Assembly (NCBI GenBank): GCA_013299105.1
Contig: JAAFJY010000015.1
Span: 62,001 to 126,000, forward strand
DNA from: Chitinophagales bacterium
GTDB taxonomy: Bacteria > Bacteroidota > Bacteroidia > Chitinophagales > Saprospiraceae
Reading direction: 5' to 3'
Length of the DNA: 64,000 nt
A program made the position numbers and the translations under genes. Below, in pieces: positions 16,734-26,082 of this stretch (position 1 is the stretch's first letter; each line of letters opens with the position of its first letter). A model generated the notes under the pieces. The model had not been told where the DNA came from. It did no database searches and saw only the letters and a program-made list of their open reading frames with translations.

Positions 16734-17141
16734 ATGCAACGCATCCCAAGTATTTATTTCGGCCCTAGCAAACTGGGTGGTCGCGGAATATTCACCACCG
16801 AAGACATTCCGGAGGACTGCTTGATTGAGATTTGCCCGGTCATTCCCATTCCAGCGGAGCAGTTGCAGACCATTCACGGGACCTTTTTACACGATTATTA
16901 TTTTCTGTGGGGCGAAAACGACGAGCAATGCGCCATTGCACTGGGTTTTGGCTCTTTGTACAACCATTCGCGCCAACCGAATGCCCGCTATTGGTGCGAC
17001 CCAGACCAAGACATCATAGAGATATGGTCGATCAAGCCCATCACCGAGGGAGAGGAAATTACCGTCAACTACAATGGCGATCCCGAAATTCAGGATCCTG
17101 TTTGGTTTGAACCTGGTGGGGAGAACTCAAAAACGATGTGA
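16734..17141 (+). CDS. SET domain-containing protein
   Basis: A 135-residue protein that is almost only a SET domain. It begins with GGRGIFTTEDIPEDCLIE (the SET-N start), continues with GSLYNHSRQPNARYW, carrying the NHS motif that binds SAM, and ends with GEEITVNYNG, the catalytic Tyr region. SET domains methylate lysines; bacterial stand-alone versions are small and their targets are mostly unknown. All key segments are present, so it may be active. Its last 52 bases overlap the 3' end of the convergent membrane-protein gene. Confidence 0.9.
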   Translation: MQRIPSIYFGPSKLGGRGIFTTEDIPEDCLIEICPVIPIPAEQLQTIHGTFLHDYYFLWGENDEQCAIALGFGSLYNHSRQPNARYWCDPDQDIIEIWSIKPITEGEEITVNYNGDPEIQDPVWFEPGGENSKTM

Positions 17142-18427
17142 GATTTTTTCTTTTTGCCTTTGAATTCGTACAAAGATTCGATGTCAATGCTGTTTTGTCC
17201 TGCCTTTAGTAAACTGGCGGGAACATGGGTCATGGCACCCGATTCCAATCTTTGATCAGGGGTATAGTAGTAATACCTGGGCTTTTTCCATACCTTTCCA
17301 TTGATTTTGATGGTGAAATAACGTTGGAGGCGCTCCATGTCGTAAGCGCGATCGCGGTCCAGGTTGTCGTCTTCACTCAACTTGGGGTCGTTTTTGTATT
17401 TGCCCAATTTTTTTTCGATCACTAGTATTTCTCGCTTCGGCAGGGGTAAAAACAGCGGAACGTCGGTTTCGACATGGTGATAACTTGGGATAAATGGCGT
17501 TAAAATCACCGACTTTGGGTCTTGCTGATCAGTATAATGCTGGGGATAAATCCGCAGTGGGTTATTGGCATTCAAAAAATAACGCTCTGTAATCATGAAA
17601 TATACATTGCTATTGACGAAAATATAGAACAAAATGGGCATGACGATTGCAAAATAAAAAAAGGTAAGTTTTGAAAATTGCCCTTTGGATAAGTTGGTGT
17701 AAAAAGTGAGAGAAATGTAAGAAACGGGCTCCCGAAAAATATGGTAGATGATGGCATTCATGCGGCGACTCAAACGGTAATGTATTTTTTGAGCCCAGGG
17801 CTTTGTTTTGAACCCTTTACTGTTCAAAACACTGATTACCATTGCTCCTAGCATCAAAACACTGAAAAAGGCAAAGAAAATATAGGTTTGGTTCAAATCG
17901 GGAAATACCAACAAGGCCAGATTGCTGAGAACAATGACCACCAAAACAAAAGTGGAAAAGCAGAACATCATAATCGCCAATAGAAATGAAAGGGCGAAAA
18001 ACATACTTGCCGTTTGGTCCAATTTGACACTATATCCACTCAAATCGCCAAATTCCTTTTTGGCTTCGGTCAAGTAATATGCTCCAAAATTTGTCGACTT
18101 CTCATTGATACCTTTGGGATAAACAGAGGCCAAGCCCAACATGCCTACCCACAATGAACGCAGCAAAAAATGGGCGATAAAATTGAAAATCAACACGCTG
18201 ATTGCTAGGGTAAGATAGGTGAAAAATAAGTAAAACAAGTCCAAATTGCCGTCAGAAAAATTGTACAAAGTCCAGTCAATGGCCTGATAAAGCAGCGAGG
18301 GCAACTGCAAAGTCCCCACAATCGCGATACCTGAAATGATCATTTCAACTTGCCAACTTTCGGCGGCAAGGTATTCGAGCCATTTGGGTTTTTCTTCTGT
18401 TGTCAGAACGGGTTCCTGGTCTTCCAT
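17090..18427 (-). CDS. Hypothetical multi-pass membrane protein
   Basis: Protein of 445 residues with about six hydrophobic helices: around residues 35-55, 65-95, 140-165, 170-185, 190-210 and 265-285. A soluble C-terminal region of about 150 residues contains tyrosine-rich and charged segments. The N-terminus (WLEYLAAESWQVEMIISGIA) is amphipathic. I do not recognise a characterised family or catalytic motif. It is encoded upstream-to-downstream behind no obvious partner: 78 bases separate its start from the stop of the glycosyltransferase gene on the same strand, so co-transcription is plausible. Confidence 0.85.
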   Translation of the reverse strand: MEDQEPVLTTEEKPKWLEYLAAESWQVEMIISGIAIVGTLQLPSLLYQAIDWTLYNFSDGNLDLFYLFFTYLTLAISVLIFNFIAHFLLRSLWVGMLGLASVYPKGINEKSTNFGAYYLTEAKKEFGDLSGYSVKLDQTASMFFALSFLLAIMMFCFSTFVLVVIVLSNLALLVFPDLNQTYIFFAFFSVLMLGAMVISVLNSKGFKTKPWAQKIHYRLSRRMNAIIYHIFREPVSYISLTFYTNLSKGQFSKLTFFYFAIVMPILFYIFVNSNVYFMITERYFLNANNPLRIYPQHYTDQQDPKSVILTPFIPSYHHVETDVPLFLPLPKREILVIEKKLGKYKNDPKLSEDDNLDRDRAYDMERLQRYFTIKINGKVWKKPRYYYYTPDQRLESGAMTHVPASLLKAGQNSIDIESLYEFKGKKKKSHIVFEFSPPGSNQTGS

Positions 18428-18505
18428 TGGGTCTGAGTGTTTTTGGTGAGCAGTAAAAATTTATGAAAACAACTAGTTGCTATTTTGGTTTGGGGAAGCG
18501 GTGAC

Positions 18506-19642
18506 TTATCGTTGCACGCGCCCTTTCCACACGTACCGTTTTTGCACATTGGCCCAGAGGCCGATGCTGGTAATGTACAACACATGCAAGAGTTGGGCAG
18601 GGAAAAAGAAGCGCAGCAATTCTTTCCTTTCAAAAAAAACGGCTGCCTGGTACAAGAGGTAATAATCGGCAACCATTTTCAAGCTCCAAAGCAGGATTGC
18701 CATCAATCCTAATACCGGCCAAAACCATGCCAAGCCCAAAATCCCCAATAAAATCGCCCAAGAAGTGAAAAAGACCCAGGCCAAAACAGCCGTAATTTTC
18801 CATTCCTGGTAAGCCGCATTTTTGGTGGCCCAGCGCAGGCGTTGTTGCCAAAAGCTGCGCAAGTCGGGTAGGGCAGGGGTAAAAACGGTAGCTGCTTTTG
18901 ACTTTAAAAAATTGACACCATCTGGATAGCGAGCAGCAATTTTATGCAAAAGCAGCATATCGTCGCCCGATGCCAAATTGTCAATGCCTTCAAAACCGCC
19001 TACATCCACAAAAACCTGCTTGGGGTAGGCCAAGTTTGCCCCGTTGCCCATCCGCATGAACCGCGAGTGAATACCCGCTCCGGTAAGCAGCATCATACCC
19101 AAAAAATCGAGTGACTGGAATTTTTGCAAGCCGTTTTTTTCCTGAAAAAAATTGACTGGGGCTGCAATGGCTTTGGCGCGGGTAGACTCGTAACAAGCTG
19201 CGATTTGCGCTAGCCAGTCTTTGCCAGCGATGCAATCCGCATCGGTGGTGACGATCAATTCGGCATTGCTTTCACGAATGCCGATCGTTAGGGCCATTTT
19301 TTTGCCAAATGAGGATCCATTTGGCTGGCGGAGTATTTGGCGCAAATGAACACCCTTTGCAGCATAAATTTTGACAATGCTTGCCGTAGCATCTTCACTT
19401 TGGTCATCCACTACAAAGACATTGAACAGCGCAGGGGGATAGTTTTGGGCCAAAACCGAGTCCAGGCAAGTAGCAATGTTCGCTTCCTCATTGCGTGCGG
19501 CAATGACGACTGAAATCGTAGTGATGGGCTCAATGTCAACTTCAAAAACAGGAATTCGTTTCCACCAACGCACAAATTGAACATTGATGAAAACGTATCC
19601 CAATCCCAAGGCCAACATCAGGCTGCCTATGGCTGCGATCAT
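18506..19642 (-). CDS. Family 2 glycosyltransferase, membrane-bound
   Basis: GT2 glycosyltransferase of 378 residues with GT-A fold. An N-terminal helix anchors it. The nucleotide-sugar site shows ISVVIAARNEEANI, VVDDQSEDAT and the metal-binding TTDADC (DxD-type) at about residues 45-145. QQRLRWATK near residue 265 is the QxxRW motif of processive enzymes, and three membrane helices follow. This layout resembles enzymes making extracellular polysaccharide or transferring sugars to lipid carriers. It starts with an ATGA overlap on the stop of the preceding small membrane protein gene, showing translational coupling. Confidence 0.92.
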   Translation of the reverse strand: MIAAIGSLMLALGLGYVFINVQFVRWWKRIPVFEVDIEPITTISVVIAARNEEANIATCLDSVLAQNYPPALFNVFVVDDQSEDATASIVKIYAAKGVHLRQILRQPNGSSFGKKMALTIGIRESNAELIVTTDADCIAGKDWLAQIAACYESTRAKAIAAPVNFFQEKNGLQKFQSLDFLGMMLLTGAGIHSRFMRMGNGANLAYPKQVFVDVGGFEGIDNLASGDDMLLLHKIAARYPDGVNFLKSKAATVFTPALPDLRSFWQQRLRWATKNAAYQEWKITAVLAWVFFTSWAILLGILGLAWFWPVLGLMAILLWSLKMVADYYLLYQAAVFFERKELLRFFFPAQLLHVLYITSIGLWANVQKRYVWKGRVQR

Positions 19643-20076
19643 TTTACAAAATCATCGTCGTTGGCTTTTTTGTCGCGGGTAGGCCAACGCAGCGGGAAAT
19701 CGCTTTCCAGCTCTTCGTATTCGACCAGGTCACCATCGCGTTGGCGTTCGGCGTCGGCCTGGATTTTTTTGGCCTGCTTACCCATGATCGCCTTCATTAA
19801 AAAGAAAGCTGACAAAACGGGTAAACCCAAAATTGACAATACGCTGATGACTACCCCAGCAATGGCATCGCGTTTGAACATGCGCACCACCCAATTGATG
19901 TAACCCGTGACCACCTTATAGTTGATGATCAAAGCCGCAATGAGCATCAGCGGCGTGAGGAAGTAAAGCAGGCGAAAGACCATGCGCGCCATCATGAACA
20001 AGCCCGCTAAAAAGATGACGATGACCGCTATTCCGACCAGGGCACTCCAGGGATTGCCGTTGTTTTTGCCGTTCAT
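19639..20076 (-). CDS. Hypothetical membrane protein coupled to the glycosyltransferase
   Basis: About 145 residues from the ATG at 20076 (MNGKNNGNPWSAL); an in-frame ATG at 20103 would add nine residues. Two to three hydrophobic stretches (IAVIVIFLAGLFMMARMVF, LLYFLTPLMLIAALII, AGVVISVLSILGLPVLSAFF) precede a charged cytoplasmic tail rich in Asp, Glu and Lys. I do not recognise the family. The stop overlaps the start of the glycosyltransferase by four bases (ATGA), so the two are expressed together and it may be a partner subunit or membrane organiser. Confidence 0.8.
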   Translation of the reverse strand: MNGKNNGNPWSALVGIAVIVIFLAGLFMMARMVFRLLYFLTPLMLIAALIINYKVVTGYINWVVRMFKRDAIAGVVISVLSILGLPVLSAFFLMKAIMGKQAKKIQADAERQRDGDLVEYEELESDFPLRWPTRDKKANDDDFVK

Positions 20077-20234
20077 GTTTGAAAATTGAATCTTGAAAGA
20101 CATTTCTGAACCAGTTTCACAATACAACACGAAAATAGGCAAAAAAGCCGGGAAATTCCAGTTTTTTTGGACCAGTACAAGCAAGCTGACGATGAATTGA
20201 AGGGGATTTACGCTGATTGTCGCGTGTTTTTACC

Positions 20235-20242
20235 TAACTTTG
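20235..20242 (+). promoter_or_regulatory. Candidate -7 box (TAACTTTG) setting the start of the next gene
   Basis: Perfect TANNTTTG match. It overlaps the upstream TTG codon (20240) that could otherwise be taken as a start, so it argues for the ATG at 20288, leaving a leader of about 40 bases. A TTG sits 15 bases upstream, a little close for the -33 box. Confidence 0.35.
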
Positions 20243-20287
20243 CAGCTCTCAGCACTGCCAACTTTGCAGCGTTTATATGCAGCTTTT

Positions 20288-20881
20288 ATGCAGCGATTCA
20301 ATGAAAGTGGTTTGGTTTTTTATTTTGATTCCAAATGGAGGGTGCGCAAGTACGACAGCCAACCATTTTACCGCAGTCTGAGCGGACAAGGGCTCAAAGC
20401 CGTTGATTTTTTAGCCTTACCTGACGAAGGCCCGGTTTTGCTCATCGAAGTAAAAAATTACTTCAACTACCATCCCAATGTGAATGCGCCCTTGCAAACC
20501 ACAGAATTGCCAGAACCAGAAGAACTAGCCCTGCGCTTGCACCAAAAATACCACGACACCTTGAGGGCCATCCAGGTGATCCGGCAGTTTTACCAACGAC
20601 GCTGGTGGTTTCGGCGCGTTTTGCCTTTGACCTCTTATTTAGCGAGTTACGACCTGGACTGGACTTTTTGGACCGAGGCCCACCAACGTGCAGTGGAAGT
20701 TGGCACCAGTCGTTTGGTTTGTTGGGTGGAAAACGAACCCAATCAAGATACCTGGTCGGCGATGGTTGCGCACCGCTTAGAGGCGCTGTTTGTGGCCGCT
20801 GCTGAAGTACCCGATTTTCAGTTTGCTTCAACCCGGGAGAATCCTTTTTGGCCGAAGTTTCAAGTAAAAAGGCAGGAATAA
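20288..20881 (+). CDS. Hypothetical protein with PD-(D/E)XK-like nuclease motif
   Basis: About 197 residues from the ATG at 20288. The stretch KAVDFLALPDEGPVLLIEVK has the spacing of a PD-(D/E)XK nuclease core: an Asp followed by two short strands and E-V-K, preceded by a helical segment. The following helix, rich in basic and aromatic residues (QVIRQFYQRRWWFRRVLP), could contact nucleic acid. No named family is recognised. It may be a housekeeping nuclease or part of an uncharacterised defence or repair function. It is a single gene, divergent from the membrane protein gene upstream. Confidence 0.72.
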   Translation: MQRFNESGLVFYFDSKWRVRKYDSQPFYRSLSGQGLKAVDFLALPDEGPVLLIEVKNYFNYHPNVNAPLQTTELPEPEELALRLHQKYHDTLRAIQVIRQFYQRRWWFRRVLPLTSYLASYDLDWTFWTEAHQRAVEVGTSRLVCWVENEPNQDTWSAMVAHRLEALFVAAAEVPDFQFASTRENPFWPKFQVKRQE

Positions 20882-20928
20882 AAACGCTATACTTTTTTCA
20901 TCAAATCGTGGATTTTCCACAAAATTTA

Positions 20929-20936
20929 TACTTTTG
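20929..20936 (+). promoter_or_regulatory. Candidate -7 box (TACTTTTG) upstream of topA
   Basis: Perfect TANNTTTG match in the 225-base gap before topA. It would give a leader of about 165 bases. A good -33 TTG is lacking. Confidence 0.3.
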
Positions 20937-21106
20937 CCCATTCTTTGTACATATACTAAGGTAGGAAGCGCTACAATTGAGCCTTTTTTCCATTGGTTGT
21001 GAAACCAAAGTTACCTTATTGTCGTTGATACTTGCCTAGAAGTGACGCTTGTACCAATTGTCAACTTTAGGCTAAACACACTTGACCCCGCACTAAAATA
21101 GATTCC

Positions 21107-23695
21107 ATGTCGAAGAATTTGCTCATTGTTGAGTCGCCAGCCAAGGCCAAAACCATTGAAAAGTACCTCGGAAAGGACTTTATGGTACGCTCCAGTTACG
21201 GACATATCCGTGATTTGGAAACGGGCAACCAGGCGGTGGATGTCAACAACAAGTTCCAACCCAAATACGTCATTTCTCCAGATAAGGCCAAATTGGTGGG
21301 TGAACTCCGAGGTTTGGTCAAAAAAGTGGACGAGGTGTGGCTCGCAACGGACGAAGACCGCGAGGGAGAAGCCATTTCCTGGCACCTGTGTGAGGTCTTG
21401 AACCTGGATGTGCACAACACCAAGCGCATCGTTTTCAGAGAAATCACCAAGCCTGCCATTGAAAAAGCGGTACAACAACCCCGCAAACTCGACCTCAACG
21501 TAGTCAACGCCCAGCAGGCTCGTCGGGTGCTCGACCGTTTGGTCGGTTTTGAGCTATCAGAAATTCTATGGCGTAAAATCCGGGGCAAGCTTTCTGCGGG
21601 ACGCGTGCAATCCGTAGCGGTAAAACTGGTAGTTGAAAAAGAGCGCGAAATCAATGCTTTCAAATCTGAACCTTTTTTTCGCATTGACGCTATTTTTCAA
21701 GTGCAAAATGAGCAGGGCAAAACCGTTGCCTTAAAAGCCGAAGGCCCCGATCGCTTTAAAAATGAAGGTGACGCGGAATCCTTTTTGCAAAAATGCATCG
21801 GTGCTACTTACAGCATCCGTAATATCGAATTGCGCCCTTTGCGCCGCAAACCGACTGCGCCCTTTACCACCTCTACCTTACAGCAGGAAGCCAGCCGCAA
21901 GCTAGGGTTTTCGGTAAACCGTACCATGTCGACCGCCCAAAAGTTGTACGAAGCGGGTTACATTACCTACATGCGTACTGACTCGACCAACCTGAGCGAA
22001 GTAGCTCTGGCAAGTATTTCCCAGGAAATTGAAAACCTTTATGGCAAAAATTACGTGGAAATCCGCCGCTTCAAAAGCAAAGCAGCGGGAGCCCAGGAAG
22101 CCCACGAAGCCATTCGTCCTACTTATATCCAAAACCAGAGTATCGCCGGCGATCGCGACCAACAGCGCTTATACGAACTGATTTGGAAAAGGACCATTTC
22201 TTCACAAATGGCCGATGCGCTACTGGAAAAAACTGTGGTGGACATCGCTATTTCAACCCAGCCTCAAGCCCGTTTGCAAGCTGAAGGGGAGGTACTGAAA
22301 TTCGATGGTTTTCTCAAAGTGTACCTTGAATCTAACGACGACGAGGAGCAAGAGGAAACCCAGGGCGTGTTACCTCCCTTGAAAATAGGTCAGCAGTTGC
22401 CACTGCAAGTCATGACCGCCACCGAGCGTTTTACCCGGCCACCAGCGCGTTATTCGGAAGCTGCCTTGGTGAAAAAATTGGAAGAATTGGGCATTGGTCG
22501 CCCTTCAACTTACGCCCCTACCATCAGCAAGATCATGGAAGAAGGCCGTGGTTATGTGGTGAAAGAAGACCGCGAAGGCACACCCCGTAAATACCAAATC
22601 CTGACCTTGGTAGCCGATAAAATCAGCAAAAAGGAAGACCAGGAAATCACCGGAGCCGTAAAAGCGCGCTTGTTTTCGACGGACATGGGCATGGTCGTTA
22701 GCGACTTCTTGGGCGAGCACTTCGACAACATCATGGACTACCAGTTTACGGCTGATATCGAAAAACTCTTTGACGAAGTAGCCGCCGGACAACGGGATTG
22801 GACCAAATTGCTGGATCAATTCTATTGGCCTTTCCACGAAGTGGTAGAGAAAACCATGGAAACTGCCGACCGCCCTACTGCCGAGCGCGTATTGGGCAAA
22901 GACCCTACAACTGGACAAACGGTGATCACCCGCATGACCCGCAACGGACCAGTGGTTCAAATTGGTCTGCCCGAAGAGCTGATTCCTGGCGAAAAACCAC
23001 GTTACGGCAACCTCAAGCCCGGCCAATCTATCGAGACCATCAACTTTGAGGAGGCGATGGACTTGTTCAAACTGCCCAAAACCCTGGGCCAGTACCGTGG
23101 ACAAGATGTGGTCGTTGGTGCGGGCCGCTTCGGACCATACGTACGCTTTGACGAAAAGTTCATCTCCATTCCACGCACCGAAGACCCACTCGAACTGAAA
23201 ATGGAAAGAGCGGTTGAGTTGATCCTGGAAAAAGAAAAAGCCGATGCTCCAGCGGCAACCTACAAGGGACTGCCTGTGACCAAAGGCTCCGGTCGTTTTG
23301 GGCCATTCATCAAATGGAACGAGCTCTTCATCAACGTACCCAAAAAGTACAGTCTGGAGACCTTAACGCCAGAACAAATGCACGAGTTGATCGAAGCAAA
23401 ATTGGAAAAAGAATCCAATCGCTTCATCCAACAATGGCCAGAGGAGAAAATCGCCATCGAAAATGGCCGTTGGGGGCCCTTCATTCGTTTCAAAAAAGAG
23501 ATGATCAACCTACCTAAGGTTGATGGTCAAAAAATGAGCGAAGAACAAGCCACTGCCCTTTCACTTGAAGCAGTGAAAAAGATGATCGAGGAGAAAATTC
23601 CCGATGCTTTTGCTGTAAAAGAAAAAAAACCAACAGTCAAGAAAGCTGCAACCAAAACGGCTACGGCTAAAAAAGCAACCACCAAAAAGAAATAA
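21107..23695 (+). CDS. topA: DNA topoisomerase I (type IA)
   Basis: Type IA topoisomerase of 862 residues that relaxes negative supercoils by cutting one strand. The TOPRIM domain begins with LLIVESPAKAKTIEKYL and contains the metal-binding TDEDREGE (residues 81-88). The catalytic tyrosine is Tyr288 in YITYMRTDSTNLS. After the core, the C-terminus has no Cys4 zinc fingers. It has instead repeats of the type GRFGPYVRF, GRFGPFIKW and GRWGPFIRF between about 675 and 805, and a lysine-rich tail ending in KKATTKKK. That tail arrangement is common in Bacteroidota and probably aids DNA binding. The DUF3467 and polX genes follow on the same strand. Confidence 0.97.
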   Translation: MSKNLLIVESPAKAKTIEKYLGKDFMVRSSYGHIRDLETGNQAVDVNNKFQPKYVISPDKAKLVGELRGLVKKVDEVWLATDEDREGEAISWHLCEVLNLDVHNTKRIVFREITKPAIEKAVQQPRKLDLNVVNAQQARRVLDRLVGFELSEILWRKIRGKLSAGRVQSVAVKLVVEKEREINAFKSEPFFRIDAIFQVQNEQGKTVALKAEGPDRFKNEGDAESFLQKCIGATYSIRNIELRPLRRKPTAPFTTSTLQQEASRKLGFSVNRTMSTAQKLYEAGYITYMRTDSTNLSEVALASISQEIENLYGKNYVEIRRFKSKAAGAQEAHEAIRPTYIQNQSIAGDRDQQRLYELIWKRTISSQMADALLEKTVVDIAISTQPQARLQAEGEVLKFDGFLKVYLESNDDEEQEETQGVLPPLKIGQQLPLQVMTATERFTRPPARYSEAALVKKLEELGIGRPSTYAPTISKIMEEGRGYVVKEDREGTPRKYQILTLVADKISKKEDQEITGAVKARLFSTDMGMVVSDFLGEHFDNIMDYQFTADIEKLFDEVAAGQRDWTKLLDQFYWPFHEVVEKTMETADRPTAERVLGKDPTTGQTVITRMTRNGPVVQIGLPEELIPGEKPRYGNLKPGQSIETINFEEAMDLFKLPKTLGQYRGQDVVVGAGRFGPYVRFDEKFISIPRTEDPLELKMERAVELILEKEKADAPAATYKGLPVTKGSGRFGPFIKWNELFINVPKKYSLETLTPEQMHELIEAKLEKESNRFIQQWPEEKIAIENGRWGPFIRFKKEMINLPKVDGQKMSEEQATALSLEAVKKMIEEKIPDAFAVKEKKPTVKKAATKTATAKKATTKKK

Positions 23696-23739
23696 AGTTG
23701 TAGGCACAGAAGCAGCTAGAACTTTGAAACAAATCAACA

Positions 23740-24051
23740 ATGGAAGATCAAAACCAACAACAAATCAATATTGAACTGCCCGAAGACATTGCTGAAGGCA
23801 CTTATTCCAACCTGGCGATCATCTCTCATTCTCATTCCGAGTTTGTAGTCGATTTCGTTTGCATGGTGCCCAATGTGCCTCGCGCAAAGGTGAAATCCCG
23901 CATCATCCTGACCCCTGAGCACGCCAAACGCCTTTTGGGCGCTTTGAACGACAACATCAAGCGTTTTGAGCAACAGTATGGCACCATCAATAACCACGAG
24001 CAACCACCTTTCCCGCCGATGAATTTCAGCACCCCCAAGGCCCAGGCCTAA
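23740..24051 (+). CDS. DUF3467 domain-containing protein
   Basis: A 103-residue protein covering the DUF3467 family: NIELPEDIAEGTYSNLAIIS at the start, then HSHSEFVVDFVCMVP and SRIILTPEHAKRLLGALNDN. These small conserved proteins have no known activity and are widespread in Bacteroidota. The gene lies 44 bases after topA and 19 bases before polX, all on the same strand, so it is likely part of one transcript. Confidence 0.93.
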   Translation: MEDQNQQQINIELPEDIAEGTYSNLAIISHSHSEFVVDFVCMVPNVPRAKVKSRIILTPEHAKRLLGALNDNIKRFEQQYGTINNHEQPPFPPMNFSTPKAQA

Positions 24052-24070
24052 GCCGCTCACCTATGCCAAC

Positions 24071-25732
24071 ATGACCAATAAAGAAATCGCCAAAACCTTT
24101 CAATTCCTCGGCGACATCATGGAGTTGCACGGGGAAAATCCTTTCAAGATTCGTTCCTACCAGAACGCGTACTTGACTTTGCGCAAACTGGATCGCCCGC
24201 TGGCCGAGTTGCCGCAGGCCGAAATCAGTTCAATCAAAGGAATAGGACCAGCGATCAGCGAGAAAATCCGCGAATTATTGGATCATGGGACCATGAAAAC
24301 CCTGGCGGAGTACCAGGCCAAAACCCCTGAAGGCGTGCAGGAAATGCTGCAAATCAAGGGTTTTGGCCCCAAAAAAATAGCGGTCATTTGGAAAGACCTG
24401 GGGGTGGAAACGATTGGTGAGTTGTACTACGCGGTTAATGAAAATCGCCTGCTTGACCTCAAAGGTTTTGGTCAAAAGACCCAGGAAGAGCTGCGCAAAC
24501 AGCTCGAATACTTCCTCAAAACCCGAAATCAATTCCATTTTGCCAGCCTGGAAGCAGAGGCTGATGCGCTGGAAAAAGCGTTTCAAACTCATCTTCCAGG
24601 CATACCCGTGGCACTTTCTGGTGCAACTCGCCGCCAAACGGAGGTTTTGGAAGCGATCGAAATTTTGCTTGGTACTGAGCAAGACCTTGGTGCGGCTTGC
24701 CAGGCTTTGGGCATTCAAATCCAGGAGCAACAAGCCAAAACGACCAAGGGGGTGAACGCCAATGAATACCCAATTGTTTTGCACCAATGCGCTGCCAGCG
24801 AGTTTGGAACCCGGCAATTTGAATTGAGCGCTACACCCGCGTTTCTCCAAGCATTTTTGCAACAAAAACAACTCGTGGAACTGCCAGTTGTAGCAGATGA
24901 AGAGTTGATTTTTGTAAATACCCAAACGTCGTATATCCCAGCCTACCTGCGAGAGGAATCTTGGGCGCTCGAAAAAGCCACGCCTGGTCTTTTGTCCCAA
25001 ATTATTCGGGATGAAGACCTTAAGGGTATCGTGCACAACCACTCCACTTACAGCGATGGCATCCATTCGCTGACCGAAATGGCCGAATATACCCGTGCTT
25101 CCGGGTATGAATACCTGGTCATGAGTGACCATTCCAAGGCTGCATTTTATGCCAATGGCCTTCAACCTGAACGGGTTTTGCAACAAATGGAGGAAATTGA
25201 TCGCCTGAATGCAGCAATGGCCCCCTTCAAGGTATTTAAAAGCATCGAAAGCGACATTTTGAATGATGGGTCACTCGATTATGAGCCAGCCATTCTTGCC
25301 AAATTCGACTTGGTCATCGCGTCAGTTCACAGCAACTTGCGCATGGATCTTGATAAGGCTACCAATCGAGTGCTCAGAGCCATTGAAAATCCCTACACTC
25401 GGATTTTAGGGCACCCGACTGGCCGACTTTTGCTTTCGCGGCCAGGTTATCCACTGGATCACCAAAAAATCATTGATGCTTGCGCAGCCAATGGCGTGGT
25501 GATTGAGCTCAATGCCAGCCCTTATCGCTTAGACCTGGATTGGCGTTGGATTCCCTATGCTTTGGAAAAAGGAGTGATGATCTCGATCAATCCCGATGCC
25601 CACAGCAAAGAAGCCATCCACCAGGTGCATTATGGCGTTTTGGCAGCACGAAAAGGGTTGTTGACCAAAAGCATGTGTTTAAATGCCAAGGATTTGCGTG
25701 AATTTGAGACATGGATAGGGGAGAAGCGTTAG
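24071..25732 (+). CDS. polX: PolX-type protein: degenerate polymerase domain fused to a PHP exonuclease
   Basis: Protein of 553 residues arranged as bacterial PolX. The N-terminal helix-hairpin-helix domain has SIKGIGPAISEKI (about 54-66) and QIKGFGPKKIAVIW (94-107), and LDLKGFGQKTQEEL follows. A polymerase-beta-like region occupies about 150-300. The C-terminal PHP phosphoesterase has HNHSTYSDG (322-330), MSDHSK near 351 and NPDAHS near the end. In canonical PolX the palm carries a G-D-I-D motif; here the region reads SGATRRQTEVLEAIEILL (about 183-200), so the metal-binding aspartates are missing. The PHP ligands look intact. It is therefore more likely a DNA-end-processing exonuclease than a polymerase. 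Confidence 0.9.
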   Translation: MTNKEIAKTFQFLGDIMELHGENPFKIRSYQNAYLTLRKLDRPLAELPQAEISSIKGIGPAISEKIRELLDHGTMKTLAEYQAKTPEGVQEMLQIKGFGPKKIAVIWKDLGVETIGELYYAVNENRLLDLKGFGQKTQEELRKQLEYFLKTRNQFHFASLEAEADALEKAFQTHLPGIPVALSGATRRQTEVLEAIEILLGTEQDLGAACQALGIQIQEQQAKTTKGVNANEYPIVLHQCAASEFGTRQFELSATPAFLQAFLQQKQLVELPVVADEELIFVNTQTSYIPAYLREESWALEKATPGLLSQIIRDEDLKGIVHNHSTYSDGIHSLTEMAEYTRASGYEYLVMSDHSKAAFYANGLQPERVLQQMEEIDRLNAAMAPFKVFKSIESDILNDGSLDYEPAILAKFDLVIASVHSNLRMDLDKATNRVLRAIENPYTRILGHPTGRLLLSRPGYPLDHQKIIDACAANGVVIELNASPYRLDLDWRWIPYALEKGVMISINPDAHSKEAIHQVHYGVLAARKGLLTKSMCLNAKDLREFETWIGEKR

Positions 25733-25839
25733 TGAGATGTGAGTTCTGGGTTTATTGGGCTTTTTTACATACGATAGACGACATACGACATATGATTTAG
25801 GGGGCTCGCTGGATTGAATCGCAACTGCCTTTATCATAA

Positions 25840-25971
25840 GACCGCGAAGCGGGCTAATTCTAAAAATTTTTTAAAATTCTGGTTTAGACAAAATTGGTCA
25901 ACATCACGCAAGAAATTCTGTAATTTTTAAAATTCTGGGTCTGACAAAAATATTGGGTTTGGACAAAAATG
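25840..25971 (+). repeat. Dispersed repeat family R, copy B
   Basis: Begins with GACCGCGAAGCGGGC, whose CCGC/GCGG arms form a short hairpin. It continues with TTGGTCAACATCACGCAAG and two to three diverged 18-base units of the type AATTCTGGGTCTGACAAA. The order of blocks is the same as in copies A and C. Confidence 0.8.
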
Positions 25972-26053
25972 TGATTCAGATAAAAAACACCTCCCTTGTT
26001 TGTTGTGCCCACCTTTCTCCGCAGTTTTCAATAGCTTTAATTTTAATAAAAAA

Positions 26054-26082
26054 AGCCCCCGCTGTGTGTAACGACGAGGGCT
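26054..26082 (-). terminator. Terminator of the M43 metalloprotease gene
   Basis: On the minus strand AGCCCTCG pairs with CGGGGGCT (one mismatch) around a 13-base loop, and TTTTTTTATTA follows. It is correctly placed about 115 bases after the metalloprotease stop. Confidence 0.75.
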
